From contig JAVTVY010020554.1 in the NCBI GenBank assembly GCA_036873755.1, forward strand, positions 1 to 64,000: a DNA stretch of 64,000 nt, written 5' to 3'. Shown here in pieces: positions 55,658-64,000 of the stretch. A program made the position numbers and the translations under genes. Source of the DNA: Hanleya hanleyi (taxonomy: Eukaryota; Mollusca; Polyplacophora; Lepidopleurida; Hanleyidae). The notes below the pieces were generated by a model. That model was not told the DNA's origin and did no database searches. It saw only the letters and a list, made by a program, of their open reading frames with translations. Every line of letters begins with the position of its first letter. Within the stretch, counting starts at the first letter, position 1.

Positions 55658-56447
55658 ATGTTTCACCTCACCATACCCAGTAACAGTTCGCTGGATGTGT
55701 TTCCTGACAACACCGTGGCCAAGTATGTGACTCAATTACCACAACCGTTGCATTTACCTGGCCGGTGGGAATGTGGATTGGTGGATATTCAGTACCCTTA
55801 CTCGTGGTACAACGTGCGAGCCAATGAAGTGTGGTACGAGGTGACCTACGAAGGAAAAGACACCCGACTCACTCTCCCTGAAGGCCAATACGATACTCCC
55901 AAGGAGTTCATGGGTGGGCTGTCAAGACTGTTGCATTATAAGGCTCTCGGGGAGGTCACAAATACTTCAAGACCCATCAAAGCCTATCCCTTCAAGAATC
56001 ACGTGAACTTCGATTACAACGCACACAACGACAAGGCAGAGCTTATCGTCACCGCCAACGCGAGTGTCGTACTGAGTCCTATGCTACAGCAAATGCTGGG
56101 TTTCGATCTACAGACGTTCGCTGGTCCCACCGAACACCAAGGCGAGATCCCGATGGATATGAAGTCGGGTATGTACGGATTCTACGTCTACTCGGACGTG
56201 GTGGACAACCACATCGTGGGCGATATCAACACACCTCTGTTACGGGTGGTGCCCATTAAAAATAAGTATGGCGATCAAGTCACCCACAGTTTCACCCACA
56301 TGCTCTACCTGCCTGTACGACAAAACCCACATCAACACGATCACGGTGGATATAAGAGATGACACAGGACGACCGGTGGCATTCGAACGCGGGAAAGTGG
56401 TGCTGACACTTCATTTTCGACAAGCACGTGCTCCCCACTTTGTATAA
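55658..56447 (+). pseudogene. Polinton penton-like / minor capsid candidate, frameshift near the 3' end
   Basis: MFHLTIPSNSSLDVFPDNTV starts a 234-codon open frame (to 56,362). It contains LPQPLHLPGRWECGLVDIQY and SWYNVRANEVWYEV, a beta-rich sequence typical of the second capsid-type protein found between the small late gene and the core protein in Polintons. Near 56,320 the frame changes, and a further segment (VAFERGKVVLTLHF) reads to the stop at 56,445-56,447, sharing an A with the next ATG (TAATG). Whether it is the vertex (penton) protein is inferred from position and the family's usual size. TATTAAAA at 55,619 could be its promoter. Confidence 0.6.
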
Positions 56448-56851
56448 TGAAGGTGCCTTACGAGTGCGATGCACGCAGCTATATGGACTATTATACCCAA
56501 CAGGCCGGGGGTGGCTTTCCGGTGTTTAGTGGTGCACGCATGCAACGTGGACATGGACTGGGGAACATACTCGGGAGCATCGTCAAAACGTTCCTGCCCT
56601 TGGTGACGCGTGGGGTAAAAGCAATCGGCAAACAAGCGGTACGCAGTGGACTGGAAGTGGCCGGTGATGTATTGGGGGGTACGGCACCCAAAGAAGCCTT
56701 GAAACGGCGGGCCAAAGAAGCGGGAGGCGTCTTGGTGGCCAAAGCACGACGCACCGTAGGGAATAAAAGAGCTGCCCCACCGAAACCACGCACCAGTCGA
56801 CGACCGACCCAGCGACGACGCACATCGAAGACCCGGGATATCTTTTCTTAA
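56447..56851 (+). CDS. Polinton basic core-like protein
   Basis: 134 residues, intact, from ATG 56,447. The N-terminus (MKVPYECDARSYMDYYTQQA) is followed by a Gly-rich, weakly hydrophobic helix (GHGLGNILGSIVKTFLPLV and AIGKQAVRSGLEVAGDVLGG, residues about 30-85), then a strongly basic tail (RTSRRPTQRRRTSKTRDIFS). Similar small proteins of Polintons and adintoviruses are thought to be virion core or membrane-interacting proteins comparable to adenovirus pVI/pX; function here is inferred. No TATA lies upstream and the start overlaps the previous stop (TAATG). Confidence 0.75.
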   Translation: MKVPYECDARSYMDYYTQQAGGGFPVFSGARMQRGHGLGNILGSIVKTFLPLVTRGVKAIGKQAVRSGLEVAGDVLGGTAPKEALKRRAKEAGGVLVAKARRTVGNKRAAPPKPRTSRRPTQRRRTSKTRDIFS

Positions 56852-56854
56852 AAC

Positions 56855-57658
56855 ATGTCCTTGATCCACGCCGAGTCCTGCCCCTCCACCAACAGTGAAT
56901 TTGATTTGTGGACCGTGCCGCCCACACAGACCAGTGCCGAAAAAGGATTATGGGTGGAGCATCTCCCGCTGTCCAGCATCAACGCAACAGGACCCATCGA
57001 GTTCACCATCAGTAATGCGGATACGACCTATGTGGATTTAGCCCATACCTACTTGTATGTGAAAGCCAAGATCGTCAGTGGAGATGGCACCAGAATCGTC
57101 GACCAAGCAACGGTGGGCCCGACGAATCTCTGGCTGCACTCGATGTTTCCATAGGTGGATATATTTCTCAGCGACAAACTCATCAGTGACTCGACCAACA
57201 CGTACCCCTATCGAGCCTACATCGAAACGCTGTTGTCGCATGGGCGAGAGGCTAAAAAATCTCAACTGACAGCCGCTTTATTCTACCAGGACAAAGCCGA
57301 GCACATGGGCGCAGAGAACGACAATACGGGATATAGCCAACGGAAGGCTTTGACCGTGAACGGCGTCTCGGTGGATATGATCGGTCGACTGCACGCAGAC
57401 ATGTTCATGCAAGACCGATACCTCTTGAACAAGGTTCCCATCAAAATCCGACTGAGACGGGCGCCTCCGACCTTCGCCTTGATGGCCACTAACGTAGAGG
57501 GGCATGTAGCTGACTATAAGATTGTCATCGAAGACGCGGTCCTGTATGTCCGAAAAGGGAAACCGAATCCAGCCGTTCAATTGGGACACATGAAAGCCTT
57601 GGAAACAAAACCAGCCCAGTACCCTATCCGACGTGTGCAAACCAAAGTGGAAATATGA
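56855..57658 (+). pseudogene. Polinton major capsid protein, N-terminal part, with in-frame TAG
   Basis: ATG 56,855 (MSLIHAESCPSTNSEFDLWT), 3 nt after the previous stop. The sequence matches the F54H12.2-like family, the double jelly-roll major capsid protein of Polintons: EFDLWTVPPTQTSAEKGLWV, NTYPYRAYIETLLSHG, MIGRLHADMFMQDRYLLNKV. A TAG at 57,152-57,154 interrupts the frame; the next codons continue the same frame and similarity. The open frame ends at TGA 57,656-57,658, whose TGA overlaps an ATG in another frame that starts the second half. As read, only a 99-residue N-terminus would be made. Confidence 0.9.
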
Positions 57659-58152
57659 GCGCCAACAAAGACAACCTGTTCCTGGGGGAACTACCCAAGC
57701 GATTGATCCTGGCCTGTGTGGAAAATACCAGTTTCAGTGGAGCCTACCCAGAGAATTCGTTTGACTTTAAACATTTCGGCATCAATTTTGTGGCCCTGCA
57801 TGTGGATGGACAACAGGTGCCAGCCACGGCCTTAACCCCGAACTTTGGGCGCGCGAATTTCATTCGAGCCTATCAGAGCCTGTTTACAGCCACCGGTCAA
57901 ATCAACCAGGACGAAGGGAATTTCATCAGTCAGGAGGCCTACGGGAACGGATACACGTTGTTCTGTTTCGATCTGACCCCCACCTTAGAGAACGACCATC
58001 AGCTGGCCCTGGCCAAGCAAGGCAATTTACGGTTGGAAATCCACTTTCAACGAGCCCTCCGGAGCACCATCAATGTGATCTGCTACGCCGAGTTTGACAA
58101 CATCATTCAAGTGCACAAGGCGCGCAACGTGCTGTGTGACTTCTCCACCTAA
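57655..58152 (+). CDS. Polinton major capsid protein, C-terminal part in a separate frame
   Basis: 165 codons from ATG 57,655 (MSANKDNLFLGELPKRLILA), intact: FGINFVALHVDGQQVPATAL, TPNFGRANFIRAYQSLF, NEGNFIS-like and FDNIIQVHKARNVLC. In known relatives this is the second half of one capsid protein of about 430 residues. Here it is in another frame and overlaps the first part's stop by ATGA, so the protein is split. The linker expected between the halves is shortened. A deletion/indel is the simplest cause; true splitting is less likely given the nearby TAG. Confidence 0.88.
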   Translation: MSANKDNLFLGELPKRLILACVENTSFSGAYPENSFDFKHFGINFVALHVDGQQVPATALTPNFGRANFIRAYQSLFTATGQINQDEGNFISQEAYGNGYTLFCFDLTPTLENDHQLALAKQGNLRLEIHFQRALRSTINVICYAEFDNIIQVHKARNVLCDFST

Positions 58153-58153
58153 C

Positions 58154-58627
58154 ATGGATACAGAGCAGATAACCACCGTGCTGGAGAATGACCCAGAGAC
58201 ACGTATGATGTTTCAAGGGGTGTTCGCCCGAGATGTGTTCCCATTAAACCGTGTGTATCCTGCTGCTTACGTTCTCAACACGGACCCGATGGAGCGACCC
58301 GGTGAACACTGGGTGGCCGTGTACTTGACAGAACAACAGGGCGAATACTTTGACCCGTACGGCCTGCCACCCCTCCATCCCGATTTAACAGACTTCATGG
58401 ATCAAGGCACAGAGACGTGGTGTTGGAACAGTCAAACGTTGCAAAGCCTGACCGGTAGCGTGTGCGGACAATATTGCTTGTTTTACCTGTACCATCGATG
58501 CCGGGGAAGAACCTTATCTACCATCGTACAGATGTTTGACGAGTACCCCAAGGCCGAGGACCGAGATGTACTCGTCTATGACTGGGCCGCCCATCATTTC
58601 AATGTACAAGTCCCGTTCTGGGCTTGA
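58154..58627 (+). CDS. Polinton adenain-like cysteine protease (PRO)
   Basis: 157 residues from ATG 58,154, one base after the capsid stop; intact. Catalytic-type residues: His in GEHWVAVY, Asp in FDPYGLPP, and Gln/Cys in GSVCGQYCLFYLYHRC. The layout H...D...C with these contexts matches adenovirus protease (C5) and Ulp1-like proteases of Polintons, which process virion proteins. Length is usual for the group. No TATA box is visible just upstream, so it is probably expressed from a shared late transcript. An alternative upstream ATG frame (58,094) has no similarity. Confidence 0.9.
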   Translation: MDTEQITTVLENDPETRMMFQGVFARDVFPLNRVYPAAYVLNTDPMERPGEHWVAVYLTEQQGEYFDPYGLPPLHPDLTDFMDQGTETWCWNSQTLQSLTGSVCGQYCLFYLYHRCRGRTLSTIVQMFDEYPKAEDRDVLVYDWAAHHFNVQVPFWA

Positions 58628-58740
58628 ATTCTTTCAATGTACATACGCCCGCTGTTCTGGGTTTAAGTTTAAAAGCCCTCTGTTCTGGGCTTCAGTTCTT
58701 TCAATGTACTAGCCCCTTGTTCTGGGCTTGAGTTTTCACG
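58620..58740 (+). repeat. Short tandem repeat after PRO (GTTCTGGGCTTGAATTCTTT)
   Basis: Three or more imperfect copies of about 40 bp with TTCTGGGCTT..TTCTTTCAATGTAC (58,616, 58,653-58,670, 58,681-58,710). The last codons of the protease gene lie in the first copy. Confidence 0.75.
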
Positions 58741-58772
58741 TGGTTGTTCTCACGTTGTTGTTGTTGTTACTG

Positions 58773-58778
58773 AATAAA
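58773..58778 (+). terminator. Polyadenylation signal of the late transcript
   Basis: AATAAA at 58,773, 146 nt after the protease stop, followed by an A-rich tract and GTGTGTTTTATT. No stronger signal occurs after the preceding late genes, in line with one shared 3' end. Confidence 0.55.
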
Positions 58779-59099
58779 AAACAAAATGAGATCTCACCAA
58801 AAAAAACCCCTGTCTTGTGTGTTTTATTCATAATGCATCAATGCCCAATGTGGAGATTCAGTGAAACTGAAATCAGTGGTATAGGATGGGGCCAAAATGT
58901 AACCCATCAAGGTTAGAATGCAAGAGCACTATAGTAAAAATAGAGAGCCAATGAAATCAGCCCACAGACCAAGTACGTGTTTTTGGTCTAGGGTTGGAGC
59001 GGGCATTTCATTGAGGTGCGTGTATACGGTGAGTGAAGAGACTCGTCCAACACGTATAGATTAAGTTGATGACTATAAGTTCTATGTTGTCGATTTAAC

Positions 59100-59190
59100 C
59101 TCTCCCTACATTGACGCGCGCGCGCGCGCTGCAGCCGGATAACCCGCGTTCGCGCGCGCGCTCGCGCTGGGGGGCCGCGCCGGTGAAAAA
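59100..59190. other. GC-rich CGCGCG palindromic segment
   Basis: (GC)n runs GACGCGCGCGCGCGCGCTG and CGCGCGCGCTCGCGCTGG flank a short AT-containing centre. Inverted pairing is possible. It stands out sharply from the AT-rich surroundings. Confidence 0.7.
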
Positions 59191-59204
59191 GTCCCGGAGG
59201 TTGA

Positions 59205-59300
59205 ACATTGGAACTCTTCTGGGTTTGGAGGATGAACATACGGACGTGTAAGGGGAAAAATTGGAACTCTTCTATGTTTGGAGGTAGTTTTAGTGAAAAC
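59205..59300. repeat. Short direct repeat (TTGGAACTCTTCTGGGTTTG)
   Basis: TTGGAACTCTTCTGGGTTTG at 59,208 and TTGGAACTCTTCTATGTTTG at 59,262, each followed by GAGG. Confidence 0.8.
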
Positions 59301-60119
59301 CCGGAAGTGACGTAACAACCCACGTGACCTGCGTATATACTCCTGTAAAATAGAGCCGATTTTATTTCTTTGGAGGGGCAAGGTCAATAGGACTTGCGCT
59401 TTTTATACTACTAAACTGTGAAGTAGATTACATCTTACATAGGCCTTGCATATGAAGTATTCTGGGGCATGGTCGTACTTCCCAATTTTCCCTTCGTCTA
59501 CTACTCGCCGATTTTTTATTTTTTTATTTAACGCAGTTTCCACCGAGGCCGTGTCTTGGCCAAAACCGATAATGTCGGTGTGAATTTCAATGGATGTAGG
59601 CGAAATAAACGTAAGCTATCCTTCTATCACACACAAACTCATGTTGGCCGCTCTCAAATTTTCGTACAGGTCTTATTGCGAGAACTTGTGCGAGACGTGT
59701 GCACGAAAACTACGTGCGAAATCAGGCCTATTTTCTCATCGCATGGGCGGAAACAACTGCCGATCTAAGGAAAAATATTACCTCAAAGGCATCAACCGAA
59801 TTAGCAATGTAAGCCTGAACAATTATATTTTCATCCCTTGAAGACTGTCGAATTATCCACACCACCCCAAATTTATAAGCCGATATTCTATTCTGTGAAA
59901 GCTGGATGTGATGAAAACGCACTGAGTCACACGTGCACTCGCAACAATTCGCAACAGTGTAATGAAATGTGTTCATTATTTAGGCGCTCATTTTCTACGA
60001 CCTATACAGCCAACGTGGTTTATTCATATGCACACACATATGTTTTTCTTATAGTTCATTGGCTGAACACCCTCTGTTTTTGCCACACCCACGTGGGAGG
60101 GAGAAATTCATCTACCGTC

Positions 60120-60480
60120 ACACCCCAGAAACAGAAAACCGCTGGGGTGTCGACACCATGACACCAGGAAGAGCCAGGAAACATGTGTGTGTGTGCCGTT
60201 GGCCGAAATCATTAGCTTGATAGTTTAGTGTTTTCATTTCATTCATGTGGTAAACTGAAGACCGGATTTATACCGATGGAAATATCTGTGAATTTCGAAA
60301 AATTCCGTGACAAGCCAAGAAACAGAAAACCGCTGGGATGTCGACACCAAACCAGGGAGCATGTGTGTGCCGCTGACCAAAATCATTAGCTTCATAGTTT
60401 AGTGCGTTCATTTCATCCATGTGGTATACTGAACACCGGATTTACCGATGGAAATATCTGTGAATTTCGAAAAAATATAT
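60120..60480. repeat. Direct repeat pair, about 190 bp
   Basis: CCAGAAACAGAAAACCGCTG (60,124) ... GAATTTCGAAAAA is repeated from 60,316 (CCAAGAAACAGAAAACCGCT) to 60,475. Confidence 0.85.
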
Positions 60481-60986
60481 ATGGAATGAGATTCGTGGTG
60501 ATACCCATATTTTTTTAGGATACGAATGCATCGTGATGAAGGCTTCATGGTGTGGTATACCCACCTAGGAAAAAAACAGCCCCCAGATATGCATCAAACG
60601 CCCGGGAGTATGGAATATAGGTATACATCTGGACTAAACTCTTTTATCAGGTAAGCTAGACTTTAGTACTATACTTGCGTTGACACCCATGCAGACAACC
60701 TATTCAAATTTCAATGCATTGGCAACATAGCGTCGCACGAAATATACGCGCCCCTGTTGACCAGGATTTTTTTATACTCCCACAACAACAGACAATTTGA
60801 AGACAATTTTCTAGCGGGGTGTTTTCTTGAACATAATTGCTGTAATATACTCTTCTTTTTGTGGACACTAAATATAGGGAGAAAATGGCAACATTGTGAC
60901 CAAACCATAACAGTTGACAGCTGTAAAAATAGATACCGTGGCATAAAATGAGAGAACATTTCAATCTGCCAATTTTCGAGATGAAA

Positions 60987-61088
60987 ATTTTTTCTTGACG
61001 AAATAGAAATGAACGCGAATCTATATTCTACAAAACATTTTTTCTTGACGAAATAGAAATGAACGCGAATCTATATTCTACAAAACAC
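60987..61088. repeat. Perfect 51-bp tandem duplication
   Basis: TTTTTTCTTGACGAAATAGA ... ATTCTACAAAAC occurs twice back to back without mismatch by eye, suggesting a recent event. Confidence 0.9.
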
Positions 61089-61266
61089 TAGAAAATATTA
61101 GCGTAGGTGAATTTTTTAGACTCATTTTAGACTGTTTTGTGCTTTCATCGAAAGTGAAAACACATCTCGAAAAGTGTGTAGCAGTGTCGATATAAATCTT
61201 CAACCTAGATGTAAAAATAGATACCGTGGCATAAATTAGAGAGAGCATTTCAGTACACCTCAAAAA

Positions 61267-61327
61267 AATGAAACCTGGACGGGTATCCTTCATCTCGAGG
61301 GTCGCAAGTTCGATTCTTGCTTTCATT
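61267..61327 (+). tRNA. tRNA-like sequence: acceptor stem and T arm intact, D arm missing
   Basis: AATGAAA (61,267-61,273) pairs perfectly with TTTCATT (61,321-61,327). Directly before the 3' strand lies GCAAG-TTCGATT-CTTGC, a 5-bp stem with a canonical 7-nt T loop. Only 30 nt separate the acceptor 5' strand from the T arm, too few for both D and anticodon arms, and no clear anticodon stem forms (TTCAT is central). So it is either a truncated tRNA pseudogene or an unusual tRNA-like structure. It lies 220 bp inside the right TIR of the Polinton. Confidence 0.5.
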
Positions 61328-61545
61328 ATGTGAGTATGTGTTGGACATGTGATCTTTAAATTTTATTATCACCAGACTAGCTTGAATGTTTTATGAACGC
61401 TAAATGTAGGGAGGGGGGGAAATGGCAACATTGTGGCCTAACCATAACAGTTGACAGCTGGAAAAGATGTAAAAATAGATAAAAATTAGATAGAGCAGCT
61501 CAATACACTTAAACGGTATAGTTCAACCCCACCCCCAGCCCAACC

Positions 61546-62280
61546 GATGCCCCCTCACATAAGCTTCACTTTGATACCTCACTCGACCCCATCGGACCAT
61601 TTTATCTAGGGACTACTTTTTCTCCTCGGAAGGTTTTTCCCGCGACCGAATCACCGCCAGACATGACCGCATCACCGCGGATGAATACATCTTTCACAGC
61701 CGCCATCTTAAACCCACCACCCACCCACCACCACAGCCGCCATCTTAAACCCACCACCCACCCACCACCACAGCCGCCATCTTAAACCCACCACCCACCC
61801 ACCACCACAGCCGCCATCTTAAACCCACCACCCACCCACCACCACCACAGCCGCCATCTTAAACCCACCACCCACCCACCACCACCACAGCCGCCATCTT
61901 AAACCCACCACCCACCCACCACCACCACAGCCGCCATCTTAAACCCACCACCCACCACCACCACAGCCGCCATCTTAAACCCACCACCACAGCCGCCATC
62001 TTAAACCCACCACCACCACAGCCGCCATCTTAAACCCACCACCCACCACCACCACAGCCGCCATCTTAAATCCACCACCCACCACCACCACAGCCGCCAT
62101 CTTAAACCCACCACCCACCACCACCACAGCCGCCATCTTAAACCCACCACCCACCACCACCACACCCCATGTGACACAATACTCGCTTCTGATTGGCTGG
62201 CGCGTGTGACCTCCACGTGTCCTCCACAAAATATGCAAATTTCTGAGGTCAATGGGGATGCAAATACTCTTATACTACTA
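61546..62280 (-). repeat. Polinton right terminal inverted repeat
   Basis: Inverted copy of 49,148-49,904. The inner 160 bp (61,546-61,705) is nearly identical to the left arm, the minisatellite differs in copy number and unit length, and the outer part is more diverged (TTTTGTGGAGGACACGTG replaces TGACCTCTGTGACGTCACG). Confidence 0.92.
61690..62167 (-). repeat. TIR minisatellite, right
   Basis: At least 12 inverted units with GCCGCCATCTT separated by CACCACCCACC tracts, mirror of 49,256-49,755. Unit lengths vary more here (some as short as 26 bp). Confidence 0.95.
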
Positions 62281-64000
62281 CTAAGCTTTGTGTAGTATTG
62301 TGTAGGTTGAACTTTCTGAACTATGGACTTTTGAAATTGTTGGATACATTGTTTGTTCTCTAAATATTGAAGCAGTGAGCCAGTTCTAAACTTCAAGGCA
62401 AGAGACATTAACAGTTTACTTTCATTATACTTTATTTCTCAGTTATGCGTTGTATAAATAGCACAAACCTCTGATAACATCTCCAGTAATACCTTGAGTA
62501 CGAGTAATGTTAAAGCATCGAACAATCCAGCTACTCCTGACAGTAAGAACTTTAGTTTCAAGCTGGTGATCTTTTGTCTATTATGGAGAGAGGGATGTAA
62601 CGATATCTGATCCTCATCCGTTTCCGCTGTTAGCAGTGATGCTTTTCATATGAGCCTGATGTATGACCTTTGCACTCTGATAGATGGCGGTAGTAAACAA
62701 GTGTGCTTTGAAACCACTTCGTTACGTTTTGTGTCCTATATATGTTAAGAAGATACTTAACAACGTTACAGCAAGCTCCTATCTTGATTGGCTAGTCACA
62801 TCACGTGCGTTTCCCGGTCTGAACAGTTTACTCTATTCGTTAAGTCAAGGTAAATGACGGAACGTTTGTGCAGTATTTAACTTGAAAATGTGAAGCTGGG
62901 TAAATGCAAGTATACCCAGACAAACTAACATGTAATGCCCGACCTCGTACGGCTTAAATTTCCCACCAAAACAATAAAGCTACATATATTTGTCGAGTGA
63001 CATGTACAGAGGGCGGGCATGTTACGATCTGCTGGGCAGCTGGGTTCCTTGGTGAGGCGATGGATTTGAGATTCACGTGTAATCTGTCACTCACCCCGCT
63101 CGATCACTCACCCCGTTAATCAACCTAATTAACCAATTTTCAACCTCAAGGAGTACCTGTGTGTCTCAAATCAGCCGCGAGTTGGCTCCTGGCGAACTCA
63201 GTTGGCAGTGATCTCACCCGTTCTAGGGGCAATTTCGCGAGACTATTTATCCGCGTTACAGGCAATTTTGAAATATCGGTTGGGATTTGGTTCGACCGAA
63301 GAGGCCAGAGCGGAAAAAGCTAAAGTGAGATACTTACAATTTATCTATTTGTCGTTTTGCGAAGTGAAGTTTATTCGATTTTTGAAGAAAAAGGATGATA
63401 AAATCTAAGGAGCCAACTTGAGTGTCCTCCTTCTTCTTTTGTTCACGGTGTCGGCCCTCTCCAAAACAACATAATTAACCAACAACAACGGCAACGATTC
63501 CACGTGGTACCAAGCCTGTCGCCTATTGATCTTGCGTTCATTGGTGAATAGCTCTGAACGTTTGTGACTTTCTATAACCAGTTGGTGGATGACCATAATT
63601 GCAGAGCAGATCGGTACTTTTGATCGTAATGATCTGCGTCAAATTCATTCTCAGACACGACAATAAAAATGACCACAAGATTCACATTCTTATAATAATT
63701 AGTATTATGATTGACGGAACTTATGGTTAAGAACTGTATACCATAACCCGAAATCGACTGTACTAAAAACGCAGAGTAGTTGGAAAATTAATTAAAGTAC
63801 TTAAAGTACTGATGTCGGGGTTTATTAGTCCCATATTTGTGATCATTTAAAGGAAGAAAGGTGGTGTTCGCTTTACATAGGGAATCGTCCTCAAGCTGTT
63901 CGGTTTGTAGGGTCAAACTTTCACTTTTATCAAAAGGATATGAAATGGACCATTTTGTGCAACCTACATACTGAATTATAAAACACGGAATAATGAAGGG
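62281..64000. other. Right flank; no gene supported
   Basis: Short frames only. The plus frame 63,202-63,408 (VISPVLGAISRDYLSALQAI) has a non-ATG start and no family I recognise, though its Lys/Arg-rich end is protein-like; it could be a first exon. No repeats with ends were seen. Confidence 0.4.

Larger units (their letters stand above)
58780..61545. other. Polinton non-coding right part (no polymerase gene)
   Basis: 2.8 kb without recognisable coding sequence on either strand; short frames only. It holds a CpG-rich palindromic segment (59,100-59,190), a direct repeat pair (60,120-60,480), a 51-bp perfect duplication (60,987-61,088), dispersed AACAGTTGACAGCTG blocks and a tRNA-like sequence (61,267-61,327). 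The family-B polymerase normally found in Polintons might have been lost from here. Confidence 0.7.
49148..62280 (+). mobile_element. Polinton/Maverick element, 13.1 kb, no DNA polymerase visible
   Basis: Terminal inverted repeats (49,148-49,904 and 61,546-62,280) bound plus-strand genes for a Polinton-type integrase with chromodomain, an A32-like packaging ATPase, small late proteins, a penton-like candidate, a core-like basic protein, a double jelly-roll major capsid protein (F54H12.2-like) and an adenain-like protease. The ends read AG...CT, as in Polintons, but no 6-bp target duplication is visible. The family-B DNA polymerase (normally over 1,000 aa) is absent. Frameshifts affect the integrase, ATPase and two small late genes; an in-frame stop and a frame change affect the capsid. 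It is therefore probably inactive, or carries assembly indels. Confidence 0.92.

Noticed and set aside
61078..61326. 82-codon minus frame (MKARIELATLEMKD)
   Set aside because: Antisense of the tRNA-like sequence, a common artefact.
58780..61545. Decayed DNA polymerase gene
   Set aside because: I looked for the family-B YGDTDS-type and palm motifs in the longer frames of both strands and saw none.
49142..62289. 6-bp target duplication of the Polinton
   Set aside because: The six bases outside each end (left TGGATG, right ACTAAG or AAGCTT) do not match.
61975..62408. Gly/Val/Trp-rich minus-strand frames
   Set aside because: Terminal-repeat minisatellite read as codons.

Overview
The window looks like nuclear DNA of a mollusc (gastropod or bivalve). 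Evidence: a spliced animal gene with GT-AG introns of up to 12 kb, very dense intronic repeats, tRNA-derived SINE-like copies with the GAGTGAGTGA head common in molluscs, bivalve 'pearl'/HINE-type arrays of about 120-180 bp units, and a Polinton/Maverick element. Species was not determined, and all coordinates were read by eye.

Layout. 0.3-5.2 kb: decayed retroelements, a LINE reverse-transcriptase 3' part joined to a DIRS-like gag/RT/RNase H element, both on the minus strand. 5.2-7.1 kb: SINE-like copies. 7.1-9.9 kb: sequence downstream of UPF3, with a long hairpin and a TA-flanked MITE. 9,886-44,313, minus strand: a complete 12-exon gene for UPF3, the nonsense-mediated decay factor. All exon junctions keep frame (2,178 nt, 725 aa). 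The protein runs from the N-terminal UPF3 domain, through a very long RD/RE/KD-rich middle, to the C-terminal exon-junction-complex binding motif. Its introns hold at least four small CAGGG-ended MITEs with 5-bp target duplications, foldbacks, minisatellites, pearl-like arrays, and four regions in which a short motif private to that region recurs about every 180-200 bp.

44.3-49.1 kb: intergenic, with local duplications and a hairpin. About 49,148-62,280: a 13.1-kb Polinton with 0.75-kb terminal inverted repeats. All its recognisable genes are on the plus strand: two paralogous unknown proteins, chromodomain integrase, a TM/Thr-rich protein, packaging ATPase, small late proteins, a penton-like candidate, a basic core-like protein, a major capsid protein and an adenain-like protease. 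No family-B DNA polymerase is visible. The integrase, ATPase, two small late genes and capsid carry frameshifts or a stop, so this copy is probably inactive (or poorly assembled). The protease, the basic protein and unknown protein A are intact. The late genes abut or overlap at stop-start junctions in an operon-like way. The terminal repeats carry arrays of a YY1-type motif, and a 150-bp repeat next to the left one carries NRF1-type palindromes.

62.3-64 kb: flank with no gene I can support.
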